A stretch of DNA of 64,000 nucleotides from Acanthochlamys bracteata (GCA_019914995.1 CM034134.1:1878145-1942144), one strand, 5' to 3'. Positions 1-11,609 are shown, counted from the first letter of the stretch. Numbers and translations are program-made. The notes: generated from the letters alone by a model not told the origin.

Positions 1-3
1 CAA

Positions 4-21
4 TCCCCGGCAACGGCGCCA
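4..21 (-). other. primer binding site, tRNA-Asp type
   Basis: The plus strand equals the 3' end of plant tRNA-Asp including CCA (TCCCCGGCAACGGCGCCA), so the minus strand is a perfect 18-nt primer binding site. Athila/Tat-group elements commonly prime from this tRNA. It is not a tRNA gene; only the acceptor and T-arm end is present. Confidence 0.9.
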
Positions 22-973
22 AAAACTTGATGTAGATAAAACCAACTAAGAAAAACTCAGTAATTCTATCCTAGTCTATCCCGCAAGTGCAAGGTTGTCG
101 TCTACCGTATAGCATATAACGAGTTTGTTCCACAGAGATTGTTGTTAACTCTAATTCAAAATTTTTTTTTTTTTACTAACAAAAGTTTTGTTTGTAAAAG
201 CGAATCAAAAGGTACGAGAGCTAAGAACGAAAAGTAACGCACGGATCGAGAAAACAGATATGCAAACAACTGGAGTTTTAGAATCCACCACTAATGCCTC
301 TAATTTAATCTTTAAATAAATATGATAATAGATTATGATGATTGTGAAGACCTTGTATCTAACACCTTGGTCCAGTTCTTAGATATGATTTCTAATTATG
401 ACTTTAACTTTGGTCCAGTATAAAATCACCTATCGCTAGTGATGTTCTAACTCCTTGTTTAGAAATTACTAACGATGCATTAGGTTCTACGAAATCATTA
501 ATCATGTAGTTACATTCACTTTGGTCCAATAAATATTAACTACAGTTATTAATCCTGTAATTCGTAAGTTATGCTCCGATTGGTCCTCGCAAACACAATT
601 AATATAATAATTTAGATATCAAACTCAATGCTAATCATGCATGCAAATTTAACATCTAAACATCCTTTCAAACAAGAATTAACAACTCACATAAAATCAA
701 CAATCCATACATCACATAGTATTCAAGAAATAAATTAAATTTATTAGGGTTTCATCCTAACTCCAGTTTAGAAAATTTAGCAACTCATATTAATATTACA
801 CACAATAATATTGTATGAAAAATAAAACATGAGAAAAAGAGAAGAAAGCAAATCTGAAGAATTTTTCGTCTCTTAATCTGATCTTCCTTCTGTCTCCCAT
901 TCGGCTCTCTCTAGGTTTTCCGTTGGCTTTTCATTCGTTCCTTGTTTGTTCCTTTTGGCCTTCCATTCACCCC

Positions 974-983
974 TTTTTATAGT
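974..983 (-). promoter_or_regulatory. LTR TATA box of element B
   Basis: The minus strand reads CTATAAAAAGGGG in a conserved part of the LTR. The same motif occurs at 5850-5857 in the related solo LTR. Its position is suitable for the U3/R promoter of the retrotransposon. Confidence 0.55.
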
Positions 984-1332
984 TGAACTTTCTCCCACAA
1001 AATTAGGAAAAAATATCTTCAGGATCTTCGGATTAGATTTGATATAAATTTGTTGCTATATTTGATGCTATATTTGATGCTAGATTTAATGCTAGATCTT
1101 TGGTTTAGATTTGATTGGTCAAATGCATCAATGAGGACCGCCGCTTGACATTTCCTTCCATGATTAGCTCTTTTATTTTATTCTTTCAATAATTTACTTT
1201 TTTATTCACCTATACTTCACAAAATAAAATAAAATAAATTAATTCATATTATGAATAGAATTTTAATAAAAATTTAATATTTACTATAACAACAAGATAT
1301 AATAAATATGTATCATTACACATTATCATCCA

Positions 1333-1900
1333 TACATCAAACAATTCAACTTCAACAATATTATGCAGTGGCATCTCATTCTTTTTTGAGATATTTCCCG
1401 TTCTTTGGCATTGATCACAAATAGTAACAAATGTATGTGCATCCAGAAATAATGAAGGCCAGTAAAAACTTGATTATAGTATCTTTGCCGCTATTTTTGT
1501 TCCACCAAAGTGACCTCCATATTCCGATGAATGACAATGATGCAGGATGCTTTCCATCTCCTCTTCTTGTACACATCTTCTTATGGTCTGATCTGAACAT
1601 TGTTTGTATAGGACTGGATCTTCCCAAATGTAGTGCTTAACATCAGCAAAACAAATTTTCTTTTAGTGGTAAGATAGATCTGAAGGAATTATGCTACTGG
1701 TCCAAGTAATTCACGAAATCGGCATACCATGGAGCATCGGTACTTCGAAGAGAAAATAATTGTTCATCAGGGAATGCTACATTAATGGCAATGGTAGCCT
1801 CTTCACCTTGTTCTATCCGAGATAAAGTGATCAGCCACTTGATTTTTATAACCCTTTTTGTCTCGGATTTTCAAATCAAATTCTTGCAGCAGAAGTACCC
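1333..1900 (-). pseudogene. Athila-type integrase, N-terminal fragment (element A)
   Basis: The minus strand encodes the integrase zinc-binding region: HCHSSEYGGHFGG, then about 40 codons on CDQCQRTGN, followed by the Athila-typical stretch ending LFDVW. The frame stops matching at about 1330, where the LTR of element B begins, so the catalytic core of the integrase must lie beyond B, outside the window. At least one in-frame stop is present within the zinc-binding domain (CAA to TAA type). This is the downstream continuation of the RT-RNase H frame at 1901-3206. It is a dead retrotransposon gene interrupted by insertion. Confidence 0.8.
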
Positions 1901-3206
1901 ATCGAATGAGCCTTCGTTTAGCATCTTTTGTTTTTTAGCAAATACTTGAGAGCTGAGTGGTCAGTGTAGACTATCACTTTGAAGCAAACCAAATATGATC
2001 GAAATTTTTCAAAAGCGAACACAACAGCTAGAAGTTCCTTCTCTATAGTTGCATAATTCATTTGGGCATATGTCAAGGTTCAGCTTGCATAATAGATGAC
2101 ATGAAATACTTTGTTCTTTCGCTGCCCCAACACTGTTCCAACAGCATAGTCACTAGCATCGCACATGATTTCGGAAGGCAAACCCCAAACCGGTGCTACA
2201 ATGATAGAGGCTGAAACTAACTTCTGCTTTAGAATGTTAAAAGCTTGGAAGCACTCTTCAGAAAATTTAAATGGCATGTCCTTGAATAAGAGGTTGCATA
2301 GGGGCTTCGTTATCTTTGAAAAATCTTTGATGAATCGGCGATAGAAACCGGCATGCCCAAGAAAACTTCTCACTACCCTTACTGAAGTTGGTGGCGGTAA
2401 TTTTGCAATGGCTTCTACCTTTGCTCGATCAACTTCTATTTTCTTGGCTGAAATGCGATGTCCTAGAACAATACATTCAAGCACTATAAAGTGGCATTTC
2501 TCCCAATTAAGGCTAAATTAGTTCCCTCAAATCGTTGCAAAACTGAAGCCAAATTTCTTAAACAGTCATCAAAAGAAGATCCAAACACCGAGAAGTCATC
2601 CATGAAAATCTCAATGAATCTTTCCACTATATCAGAAAAAATTGCCATCATACATCTTTGGAAAGCGGCCGGTGCATTGCATAGGGCAAAAGGGCATCCT
2701 CCGAAATGCAAAAATTCCATACGGACATATAAAGGTGGTCTTTTCTTGATCTTTCGATGCTATTGGAATTTGATTGTATGTGAATGGCCAGCAAGTCTCT
2801 CCAACATTTGATCAATGAAAGGTAATAGAAAGTGATCTTTCCGAGTAGCATCATTCAACTTGGGGTAATCAATGCATACCCGCCTTCCTGTGACAGGTCT
2901 TGTCGGAATGAGCTCATTATTATCGTTCTTTACCACTATTATTCCTTCTTTTTTTTGTACCACTTACATAGAACTCACTCGTGAGCTATCGGAGATCGGA
3001 TAAATGATTCCTGCATCAAGTAATTTTAGAACTTCTGCTCTCACCACCTCCTTCATGTTAGGATTCAAACGTTTTTTATTTTCAACTGCAAGCTTGTAGT
3101 TTTCTTCCATTAGGATCTTATGCATGCAAATTGAAGGACTTAAGCCCTTGACATCAGCAATGGACCATCCCAATGCAGCCTTATAATCTCTCAAAACCCG
3201 AAGCAA
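1901..3206 (-). pseudogene. Athila-type reverse transcriptase and RNase H (element A)
   Basis: The minus strand shows reverse transcriptase blocks in order: a finger region with RKDHF and PFIDQMLERLAGH (about 2760-2860), then GLCNAPAAFQRCMMAIFSD and the catalytic FMDDF motif (about 2600-2690), then VLGHRISAKKIEVD and RSFLGHAGFYRRFIKDF (2300-2470). The RNase H start, with the CDASDYAVGTVLGQ motif, lies near 2130-2170. The frame is broken between 2484 and 2760 and again after 2080. The palm replaces the common YxDD by FMDD, which is usual in the Athila/Tat group. It belongs to the same polyprotein as the protease and gag pieces at higher coordinates. Confidence 0.85.
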
Positions 3207-3960
3207 CTTCTCCTCCTCTAAGCCACTAAAAAAGCCGAAATAATAATAGGAAGTGATGAACTTTCTCCCAAGTATGCATACCTTAGATGTGCAGGCAACG
3301 GCTTAAGCTCAAGTACTGGAGGCATTTCAATGGATGGAGCTGTCCTGAGAGAGCTTTCTCCAAGGTCCTCAAACTTCAATCATCCTCTAATAGGCGGTGA
3401 AGCTTGTAAGTAATGAGCATACGTCTCAATCTCTTTACTTTCGGTCTTAGAAGATTCACCTTGGATAATACAAGCTGCTAAAGGGTCAGTTAGATGGTCT
3501 AAATTGACTGCATCAGCCATCATTCGGTCAACTATATCAATTCGTAAACAATTGTCACTGTTGGATGGACACTTCATAGCTTCAAGTACATTCAACGTGA
3601 CTTTCTCATCTTGTACTCACAAAATTAGCTTCCCTTGCTGCACATCAATCAATGTTCTTCCAGTGGCTAAGAATGGTCGACTAAGAATAATTGGTGTGCT
3701 TTTATCTTCTTGCATATCTAGTACAATAAAATCAGCATGGAATATGAATTTATCCACTTTCACTAGCACATCCTCAAGTATTCCTCTTGGATGCTTAATA
3801 AATCGATCCGCTAGTTGAAGAAAAACTGTGGTTGCCTTTACTTCTCCCAATCCTAATTTTCTGTAAATAAACAATGGCATTAAATTAATGCTTGCACCTA
3901 AATCATATAAAGCTTTTTCAAAATGAGAGTTTCAAATAGTGCAAGGTATAGTAAAACTCT
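3207..3960 (-). pseudogene. Athila-type aspartic protease region (element A)
   Basis: The minus strand has the active-site motif DLGA followed by SINLMPLFIYRKLGLGEVK (about 3840-3905), then LADRFIKHPRGILEDVLVKV and ATGRTLIDVQQGKL (3617-3800), the arrangement of Athila-type retropepsins. A stop near 3620 and frame changes downstream separate it from a linker frame at 3380-3595. It processes the Gag-Pol polyprotein in intact relatives. Here the chain cannot be continuous. Confidence 0.8.
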
Positions 3961-5521
3961 CTGGATCTTTTACCTTTGGTGGCAACTTGCAAGATAGCAC
4001 TACACTCCTCAGTTAGCATCACCGTTTCATAGTTCTCCAGTTTTCGTTTGTTGGACAAAATCTCTTTCATGAACTTTACATAGCTTGCCATTTGCTCCAA
4101 CGCATCTGCAAAAGGAATGCTAATATGCAACATTTTAAACACATCAAGAAATTTAGAGAATTGCTTCTCCAATTTGGTCTTTCGAAGGCATTGAGGAAAT
4201 GGAATCGGTGGCGTATAAGACTTGGTTGGTGCTGCTGTTTGGGGCTGGTTAATGTCCGAGCTTTCTTCTTTAGTTGATTTGGTGGCAATCTCTAGTGTTT
4301 GCTTGTTGTTCTGTTCTATTCCAGAGGGTGATTTAGATAAAAGCATTTCGAGTTGCTCCCTTAACTCATTGCTGTTAACTGTTGGCGTTTTGAGAATCTT
4401 CCCACTTCGAAGTGCAATTGCATTCACTTGCTCCTTAGGATTTACCTCAATGTTGCTTGGCAAAGAGCCTTGTGGTCTTCCAGATAACAAGCTTGCCACT
4501 TGATCCATTTGAACCTCAAGGCTTTAGATAGAGGCAGCTTGATTTTGCAAAGTTGATTTTATTTTGTCCATGAATTAGGTAAGGGCATCTTCAAGTGGTG
4601 TTTTAGTTACTAGTTGCTGGTGAAATCTAGGGGTTTTTCTATTTGTTTTGATGATTTTTTCATAAAAAATTTGGATGATCTCGCCAACATGGATTATATG
4701 TGTTAGAGTATGGATTGTTCGGTTGCCGGTTAACATTGGACACCATTACACTTGTTCTGCAGGAGATGGTGAAAATGGGCTTCCAACTTAACAATCAACA
4801 CTAGCATGTCTTTCCCCACACAGTTCACAAACTTGATTAGGTGCTTGAATTGCTTTACCGGTTAAGCTTCCGAGCTGTTTGGACAGCACCTTCATTTGTG
4901 CAATCAATTCAGCAACACCATCAATTTGTGTACTCCTGCTGCCCGTTTTGTCATCCAACGTTCTGAAGGCCATTGGAGTTATTTGCCACCATTTCCTCCA
5001 GCAACTCATAGGCTTCGTCTTGCGTTTTACTCATCAGCGCTCCACCCGCTGCGGCATCAATAATTGTCCTAGTCGTGCAACTCAACCAATTATAGAATGC
5101 TTAGACTTGTAGCCACTTTGGCAAGCCGTGGTGAGGGCACTTCCTTAGCAGGTCTTTATACCTTTCCCACGCCTCATACAAAGACTCTATATCAAATTGA
5201 GTAAAGGTAGTGATGTCGTTCCTCATCTTCGCTGTTTTTGCAGTAGGAAAGAATTTGGCTAAGAATTTCTGTGCTAATGCCTCCCAAGTTGTAATGGTGT
5301 TGGAAGGAAGTGAATTCAACTATTCTTTTGTTTTGTCCCTCAATGAAAATAGAAGAGTCTCAACCTTATAGCATCATCGGACACACCATTATGCTTGAAA
5401 GTGTCACAATCTCAAGAAAGTTAGCAATGTGAGTGTTTGGGTCATCGTTTGGCGAGCCGTTGAATTGCACAGAAGTTTGGATCATTTGGATGATTGCGGG
5501 CTTGATCTCGAAGTTGTTCGC
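3961..5521 (-). pseudogene. Athila-type gag, C-terminal part (element A)
   Basis: The minus strand carries capsid motifs starting at NNFEIKP beside the solo LTR, then [32 protein letters not shown] and LYEAWERYKDLLRKCPHHGL (5101-5460), a zinc knuckle CELCGERHASVDC (about 4790-4830), and the pre-protease linker with PKEQVNAIALRSGK and KLEKQFSKFLDVF (4040-4450). Several frame breaks (about 5090, 4780, 4510) show it is not translatable. The N-terminal part continues at 6754-6970 beyond the inserted LTR. Confidence 0.85.
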
Positions 5522-6753
5522 TGATGATGTGTAATTATACATATATATTATATCTTATTGTTATAGTAAATATTAGATTTTTATTAAAATTTTATTCCTA
5601 ATATGAATTAATTTATTTTATTTTTATGAAGCATAGGTGAATAAAGAAACAAAGAGTTAATCATAGGAAGGGATGAAGAATCAAACGGCGGCCCTCATTT
5701 TTCTCCACCATACAAATTCTCCACCACATGAAGAAAGAGAGAGAAAAGGTCTTCCCTAATTTTCGTAACCAAATGTGATCTAGCATCAAATCTAAGCTAG
5801 ATTAGAGATTCTGAAGATTTCTTCCTATTTTTGTGGGAGAAAGTTTAACTATAAAAAGGAGGAGAGAAGGCAATAGAGAACAAATTGGAGGCTTGAGAGT
5901 TGGACAAAGCTCGACGGTGGACACGGCAACAACATCTAGATTTGATTTTCTTTCTCTTTTATGTTTATCTCAATGAATATTACTGTTTGTATTATTAATA
6001 TGAGTGGCTAAACTATCTGAACTAGAGTTATGGTGAAATCCTAATAAATTTGATTTATTTCTTGAATATTATGGGATGTATGGATTTTTGATTGATTATG
6101 AGTTTTAATTCTTGTACGGAAAGATGCTTAGGTATTAAAATTATATGTCTGATCGACATTGGATTTGATATGTACAGTATTTTATTAATTTTGTTTACGA
6201 GGACCAAACGGAACATAGTTTATGAATTACAAAATTAATAACTGTAGTTAATATTTACTGGACCAAAATGAATGCAACTATATGATTTATGATTTCGCAG
6301 GATCTAATGCATTGTTAGTAATTTCTAAACAAGGAGTTAAAATATCACTAGCGATAGGTGATTTTATACTGGACCAAGGTTAAAATTATAATTAAAATCA
6401 TACTTAAGAACTGGACCAAAATGTTAGGTACAAAGTCTTCACAATCATCATAATCTATTATCATATTTATTTAAGGATTAAATTAGAGGCATTAGTGGTA
6501 GATTCTAAAACTCTAGTTGTTTGCATATTTGTTTATTTGATTCGTATGTTACTTTTCATTCTTAGCTTTTATACAATTTTGATTAGCTTTCATAAAACAC
6601 AACTTTTGTTAGTTAAAATTTGAATTAGAGTTAACAACAATCTCTGTGGAACAAACTCATTTTTTGCTATATGGTAGACGACAATCGTGCACTTACGGGA
6701 TAAAGACTAAGATAGAATCACTGAGTTTTTTTTAGTTGGTTTTGTCTATATCA
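5522..6753 (+). mobile_element. solo LTR of Athila-type family (C) inserted in gag
   Basis: A plus-oriented copy of the same LTR family as 28-1330, beginning TGATGATGTG and ending TATATCA. It is flanked by TTCGC (5517-5521) and TTGGC (6754-6758), a 5-bp target duplication with one mismatch. The gag reading of element A stops at one side and resumes at the other, so no internal element sequence is left. This is the product expected from LTR-LTR recombination after insertion. A TATA motif lies at 5850-5857. Confidence 0.85.
5850..5857 (+). promoter_or_regulatory. LTR TATA box of solo LTR C
   Basis: TATAAAAA, within CTATAAAAAGG, in the same LTR position as the TATA motif of element B. It is a potential outward promoter reading toward 6753. 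Confidence 0.5.
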
Positions 6754-6970
6754 TTGGCTTGAATTGCCAGGCGTCTAATACTTGACGGGGCACCATTAAT
6801 TGTAGGCATGGCATAATCCCTCAAAGCTCTTCCGTTTTCAACTTCTTCAACATTTTCTGTATTGGTAGTTTGCCCTTTGTTGAGAGCTTCTTTGTTTTTC
6901 TTGATAAGCTAACTGTACGTTCAATTTCAGAATCAAAGGGCTCAAGGGAAATGTTTCTTGAACTTTGCAT
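6754..6970 (-). pseudogene. Athila-type gag, N-terminal part (element A)
   Basis: The minus strand starts with an ATG at 6970 (MQSSRNISLEPF), shifts frame near 6900, and contains RALRDYAMPTINGAPSSIRR and then AIQAN exactly where the solo LTR begins. RDYAMP and SSIRR-AIQAN are hallmarks of the Athila gag N-terminus, which should run directly into NNFEIKP, found at 5500 on the other side of the LTR. The start was chosen because the primer binding site and LTR lie about 100 bases upstream. Confidence 0.8.
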
Positions 6971-7064
6971 ATACTATGCAAAGGACCTGAAAGAAGGTAA
7001 ATAAGTAAAAGTTCAAACTAAAACTAGAATTAATCGGAATCGATATTAATAAAAATTAAAATAA

Positions 7065-7082
7065 TCCCCGAAAACGGTGTCA
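7065..7082 (-). other. degenerate primer binding site of element A
   Basis: The plus strand reads TCCCCGAAAACGGTGTCA, four mismatches from the tRNA-Asp 3' end seen intact at 4-21. It sits directly beside the LTR end at 7089 and upstream of the gag start on the minus strand, so it is the decayed primer site of element A. Confidence 0.75.
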
Positions 7083-7088
7083 AAAACT

Positions 7089-8390
7089 TGTTGCTACCGC
7101 AAATGTACGAGTCGCACAAGTAATACTATGATGAGAAAAGTATCATTCCCACGAGGATTGATTAACTTATTAAGTATCAAAAATAACTAAATCTAGAATT
7201 ATTTGAACAATCAATCTAAAAAGAGTGAATGCTAAAACTAAAGAAAGTAAAACAAGCTAAACCTAACACTCGTAAGATATCAATGATTTAAACGCTAGAC
7301 CATTTTATTTCACCGTACTTAATCCAATTCAACTCCGTATTCGTACGATCGAAGTTTATAATCTTTATTGACTGTTGGAAAACCCTAATTTCTTTGATAT
7401 ATTTTCTCAAGCTATACCAAAAGTACTTTTATGCAATAACTCACTATATCTCTATGTGAATTAACATACAAAGGAGCTCATTAGATTCTATGGCATCCTA
7501 AATTAACTGCATGAACCATAATAGTACATCTCTATCTCTCATGCAATTCATGGCATTCATCACAAAGACTAATTCATACATCACATCTCTGTCTCAATAC
7601 GAATCTCAAATCCATTGAATATTGGCCAGATATTCAAAAGTATTAAGCACGGTAATGAATACTAATAAGACAGCATAAAATTAAGACCTAAATCATCATA
7701 GTTAGGATACATCATAGCTCCAACAAGGAGAACTTTAGTTCATAGTTTTCAGAACTAACAAAACAAAGAGAAACATGAGAGATAGAACAAAAGAACCCTG
7801 AACAAAAAGTGGTGTCGAGCGAAATGCCGTTTCTTTTCTTTGCTCTGTGCTTCTGTCCGTCTTTTCCCCATTGCATCGACAAGAACCCTAGAAAATAAAC
7901 CCTAGATGAGCCGCCCTTCCTGCTCTCTCCTCCTGGCTCACTTGGAAATCCAAAAATTGGGTATTTGAAACCATAGGATTTTTCTTTCCATAATTAGATT
8001 GGTGCAGTCCAAACTAATCCAAGCATTTTGGGGTCTATTTGGCCTCCAAAAGATAAATTAAAATATTTAAAATTAAGATCAATGTCTTATATATGTTCTA
8101 ACTATATATCACACATATCAGTTAAAAATCGGGAAGGCTGTCAAGTGCACTGGTTTCAGAAACTACGCACATGATTCGGATCTGCAACGTATCTCAACTT
8201 CTTCTGTTAATATATATCAAATGCTTGCCCAGAAAATTCTGAAATAATTCATGGACGAACTTGAATGTATTGGCTTTCAAATCCAGTTGACTATTCACAA
8301 AATCTCCCCAGAAAAGTCAATTTTTTATAAAAAATTCTCAGACTGTTAAAAATTAAGAAAAATAAAGAATTAAGGTTTTTTTTTATTAGT
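7089..8390 (-). mobile_element. 5' LTR of Athila-type element A (right edge approximate)
   Basis: The LTR begins (plus reading) TGTTGCTACC immediately beyond the decayed primer binding site. It is clearly different from the B/C LTR family, so two Athila-type families are mixed here. The right boundary is not resolved: no clear matching terminus was found before the Copia remnant that starts near 8400. No gene is visible in this stretch. Confidence 0.6.
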
Positions 8391-8399
8391 TTCTCTATA

Positions 8400-9424
8400 T
8401 AATTAAGAAGCATATATGATGCAAGAGTGCATGATATTATGTATATATTTGAGCACATCAATTATTATTGAAATAGTAAAGATTGCCTTTGTGTGTGGTT
8501 ATTATAGTTGAATTATTTTGAATACTTGACATTTATTTGATTGGAGAAAAATGATTAGATTTGATCCATGAGCATTTGCCATAAGTCCGTCACCCCGTCA
8601 AATTGGTATCAAAGATAGATTATGATGCTAAATTTTCTTATGCAATCAAATAGAAAAGAATGTAGATAATAGTATGGTGAAGCTCACCTCATCCAAACTA
8701 CTCAACTTGAAAGCCATATAAAGGATTTACCTTGTTGCAAAGACTTTATGATATAATTAAAGGAGATGGCACTAAGTCACACTCCGTATCTGAAATTTTC
8801 ATGCAAATGCTAAACAGAAAATAGAAAGAAAGCTGAAATATGTTCAGAATATATCCTGGTGGAGAGTATAGATGGTCATTTAAAGAGATACTGTTAATAG
8901 TATAAAATCTAATTTGAAAAAACTATTTTTAAGACACATCAACACAATAGTATTGCCGAAAGGATAAACTGCACTATATGCGAGAGGATTCAGTTTATGC
9001 TCTCACATGCCAAACCTCTAATATCCTTTTGGAACTATGGAGATCCTCCTACACCACAGCCGCTACCTACTGTCCATGCTGCTACCACCACTCCTGCTTA
9101 TTGTTTGCCACAGCAAAGACATCGCTATTGTTCCACCACAGAATGAGAGAAGAAGAGAGGAGTACAAGAAATTTCTAAGCTCAATTTCATCATCCTCAAA
9201 CCCTATGTAATATTGTTCTAAATCTCTCTTTATTATTGTGGTTTGAATCATCGTTTATCCTCTAACTATGCAATAGAGACAAGATAATTCTCGAGTGATG
9301 TACTAAAAATGAATTTGTACTCTGTTACTACTGAGATTATATTGATTGTATTTATATGTTGTTATTGTAGTTGAATTTTTTTCTAAGTAGTCGATACTTA
9401 TTTGATTGCTGAAGAGGGATAGAT
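8400..9424 (+). mobile_element. short Ty1/Copia remnant (D), 3' LTR split by element E
   Basis: A 5' LTR (about 8400-8602) is followed by a primer site and, on the plus strand, by a gag-like start (MVKLTSSKLLNLKA, from about 8671) and, after an internal deletion, an integrase fragment with NSIAERINCTICERI and MLSHAK (about 8945-9025), typical of Copia integrase. A second LTR copy starts near 9280 and continues after the chromovirus insertion at 13621-13646. Shared LTR stretches include TTATTTGATTG and GATTTGATYCATKRGCATTT. PR, RT and RNase H are absent, so it is non-autonomous. Confidence 0.75.
8604..8614 (+). other. Copia primer binding site (tRNA-iMet type)
   Basis: TGGTATCAAAG resembles the canonical TGGTATCAGAG primer site complementary to initiator tRNA-Met. 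It lies right after the first LTR copy of the Copia remnant. Confidence 0.7.
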
Positions 9425-9615
9425 TGATACGACTACACTATAATCTCTTAAGCACTAGCTAGCTGCAAGAAACTTGACTATAAATTAAATTATAACTTTT
9501 ATTCACCCCCCTATCTATGGCCATGCCTTCTCTTATTTATACAATCTGTCCAGAAATAGCCTCACCTTTCTCTTTTTCTCTGCTTGGTGCTGGCTGGCCG
9601 ACCTCACTCATATCA
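9425..9615 (-). repeat. 3' LTR of element E (191 bp, internally deleted)
   Basis: It matches the two ends of the 13116-13620 LTR (TGATAC...TTATTTATACA and CCAGAAA...CATATCA) but the middle of about 314 bp is missing. Confidence 0.85.
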
Positions 9616-9631
9616 TTCCCTTCCCCTCAAA

Positions 9632-10050
9632 ATTCGGCTTCGTCCTCGAAGTCGAGAGAAATAGCGTCATCGTCTGATGAGATATTCGTGAGAAATTTCG
9701 TATTGACACGGCTAGCATCCTTAAGCTGTGAGACATGAAAAACAGGATGAATTTTCGCCGTTGGAGCTAGGATAAGTTGATAAGCTGCTGGACCAACTGT
9801 CTTCTCTATAACATAAGGTCCATAATAACGAAAGCGGAGTTTGTGATTCCGCCATGTCCCCCTCCCGCAGAATTATGTGCCTCATATAATAGTTGCGTCC
9901 GTAAGGTGGGATCGTTAGGCACCCTTACCCGGTTGCTGCAAAGTAAAATCTCATTAGACATCCTCTAGTCTAGATGTGTCCCTTCTATGGCGGCCTACAT
10001 CCACTCCTCTAGGGAAGAGTCGTGTTGTTGAGCTACCCGTAGTTCATCCC
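9632..10050 (-). pseudogene. truncated integrase of element E (core deleted)
   Basis: The minus strand has the start of the zinc-binding region (VPNDPTLRTQLLYEAHNSAG-GHGG) and then jumps to the C-terminal region (FRYYGPYVI, VGPAAYQL, KIHPVFHVSQLKDAS), ending in an acidic tail at about 9632. The HPVFHVSQLK block is typical of chromoviruses. The DDE core is missing, and no chromodomain is visible after the SQLK block. The stop is immediately followed by the polypurine tract. Confidence 0.75.
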
Positions 10051-10084
10051 AAAATGAAGGCCGGATAGTTGTCAGCTAACATTG

Positions 10085-10689
10085 CATTTGGTTTCCTAGA
10101 GAGTGCATCTGCCACTTTATTTGGGATCCTGTGCGATATATGATCTGGTAGTCATAGCCCAACAGCTTTACTAGCCATTTGTGTTGATCGAGTGTGGAAA
10201 GACATTGCTCCAGTAAGTGTTTCAGACTCAAGTGATCTGTTTTAACGGTAAACCACTGCCCAGCAGGTATGGTCTCTATTTTTGCACTGCTAGGACCAAT
10301 GCCATCAACTCTATTTCGTAAGTAAATTTTGCCATCGCAGTGGTGGAGAGGGCCATACTGAAGAATGCCATTCTTTTATTTTTTTACGTCAACACTGCTC
10401 CAATGCATTTGCTAGAAGCGTCCGTTTCAATAATGAATGGTGCTTGAAAATCAGGAGAAACCAGGATTAGAGTAGTGGTCATGGCTTTTTTGAGCTAAAG
10501 GAATGCCTTAGTAGCCTCTTCTGTTCACAGGAAGTTATCCTTCTTAAGAAGAACAGTTAAGGGGGCAGCTAAGGTCCCAAAATCTTTTACGAATCTCCGA
10601 TAGTATCCCGTAAGTACTAAGAAGCCTCTAAGATCGATCACTGTAGTGGGAATTGACCAATCTGTCATTGCTTTGATCTTAGCAGGATC
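10085..10689 (-). pseudogene. RNase H of element E
   Basis: The minus-strand continuation of the RT reads YRRFVKDFGTLAAPLT, then a region with IIETDASSKCIGAVLT (the first RNase H catalytic Asp lies in the ETDAS motif) and MALSTTAMAKFTYE. Several stops interrupt it, including Trp-to-stop changes. Homology was recognised by motif only. Confidence 0.7.
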
Positions 10690-11609
10690 GGCAGCAGCAC
10701 CTTAAGCTGATATGATGTGGCCCAAATACTCTAGTTCTTCACATCCGAACCTACATTTGGAAAGATTGGCGTGCAACCTTTCTATTTTGAGCACCTGGAA
10801 TACTTCGGCTAAATGCTCTAAGTGTTCCTTCATAGTCCTACTATAGACTAGGATGTCATCAAAAAACACAAGCACAAATTTTCGGAGATAGGGTCTAAAA
10901 ACCTCATTCATCAAGGATTGAAAGGTGGCGGGTGCATTAGTCAAACCAAAAGGCATCACCATGAACTTGTAGTGCCCGTCATGTGTTCTAAATGCTGTCT
11001 TATGCACATCTTCTTCTTTCACCCGTATTTGATGGTAGCCGGACATCAAATCTAATTTGGAGAAGACCCTAACCCCATGGAGTTCATCCAGCAACTCATC
11101 AATCACTAGGATAGGGAATTTATCCTTGATAGTGATATCATTTAGAGCTCTATAATCGATACAAAATCTCCATGATCCGTCTTTCTTTTTGACAAGTAAG
11201 ACGGGTGATGAGAAGGCAGAGGAGCTGGGTCTAATGATATATGAGAAAGCATCTCAGCCACTGCCCTCTCAATTTCTGTTTTTTGTATGTAGGGATACCC
11301 GTAGGGCCTCACATTGGCTGGTGATGCTCCAGGCAGCAAAGGTATGCCATGATCATGTGTTCTTTTAGGTGGAAAGCCAGCTATTGGGCTGAAGACAGCT
11401 TCATACAGCCTTAGAAGTTCTTGCAGCTCAGTTGGCAGCAAGCTGGAGTCAGGGACATTGTCTGCTTCTGTATGTTCCAGTGCCATCAATCGAAGTGAGC
11501 ATAGCATGTTCTTGGGATGTAAGCTAGTGAGTTGTGACACTCTTTCTTCCCCAATTCCTCGTAGCACACATTCTTGCCCTTGGAGAACTGCATCTCTGAC
11601 TTTCTCCAA
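10690..11609 (-). pseudogene. reverse transcriptase of element E
   Basis: The minus strand shows [21 protein letters not shown] at the N-terminus, a frameshift near 11140, then [36 protein letters not shown] and the catalytic FFDDILVYS motif, ending [16 protein letters not shown] in place of YADD or FLDD is a point difference beside the two catalytic aspartates, which are kept. Two frame breaks make it non-functional. Confidence 0.9.

Larger units (their letters stand above)
4..1330 (-). mobile_element. 5' LTR of an Athila-type Ty3/Gypsy element (element B)
   Basis: Long terminal repeat read on the minus strand. Its end reads ACATCA just before a tRNA-Asp primer binding site at 4-21, so this is a 5' LTR and the body of element B lies off the left edge. 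The other end, at about 1328-1332, abuts the middle of an integrase frame, which marks the insertion point in element A. The LTR matches the solo LTR at 5522-6753 over nearly its whole length in inverted orientation. The exact first base is uncertain (TG candidates at 1328 and 1332) because the second target duplication is outside the window. Confidence 0.85.

Noticed and set aside
1-30. tRNA-Asp gene fragment
   Set aside because: Only the 3' 18 nt including CCA match; position beside an LTR end makes it a retrotransposon primer binding site.
28-6753. One retroelement with inverted LTRs, or an auto-integration product
   Set aside because: The gag flanks of the 5522-6753 LTR join in register with a TSD, and the other LTR has its own primer site, so two separate insertions explain the arrangement.
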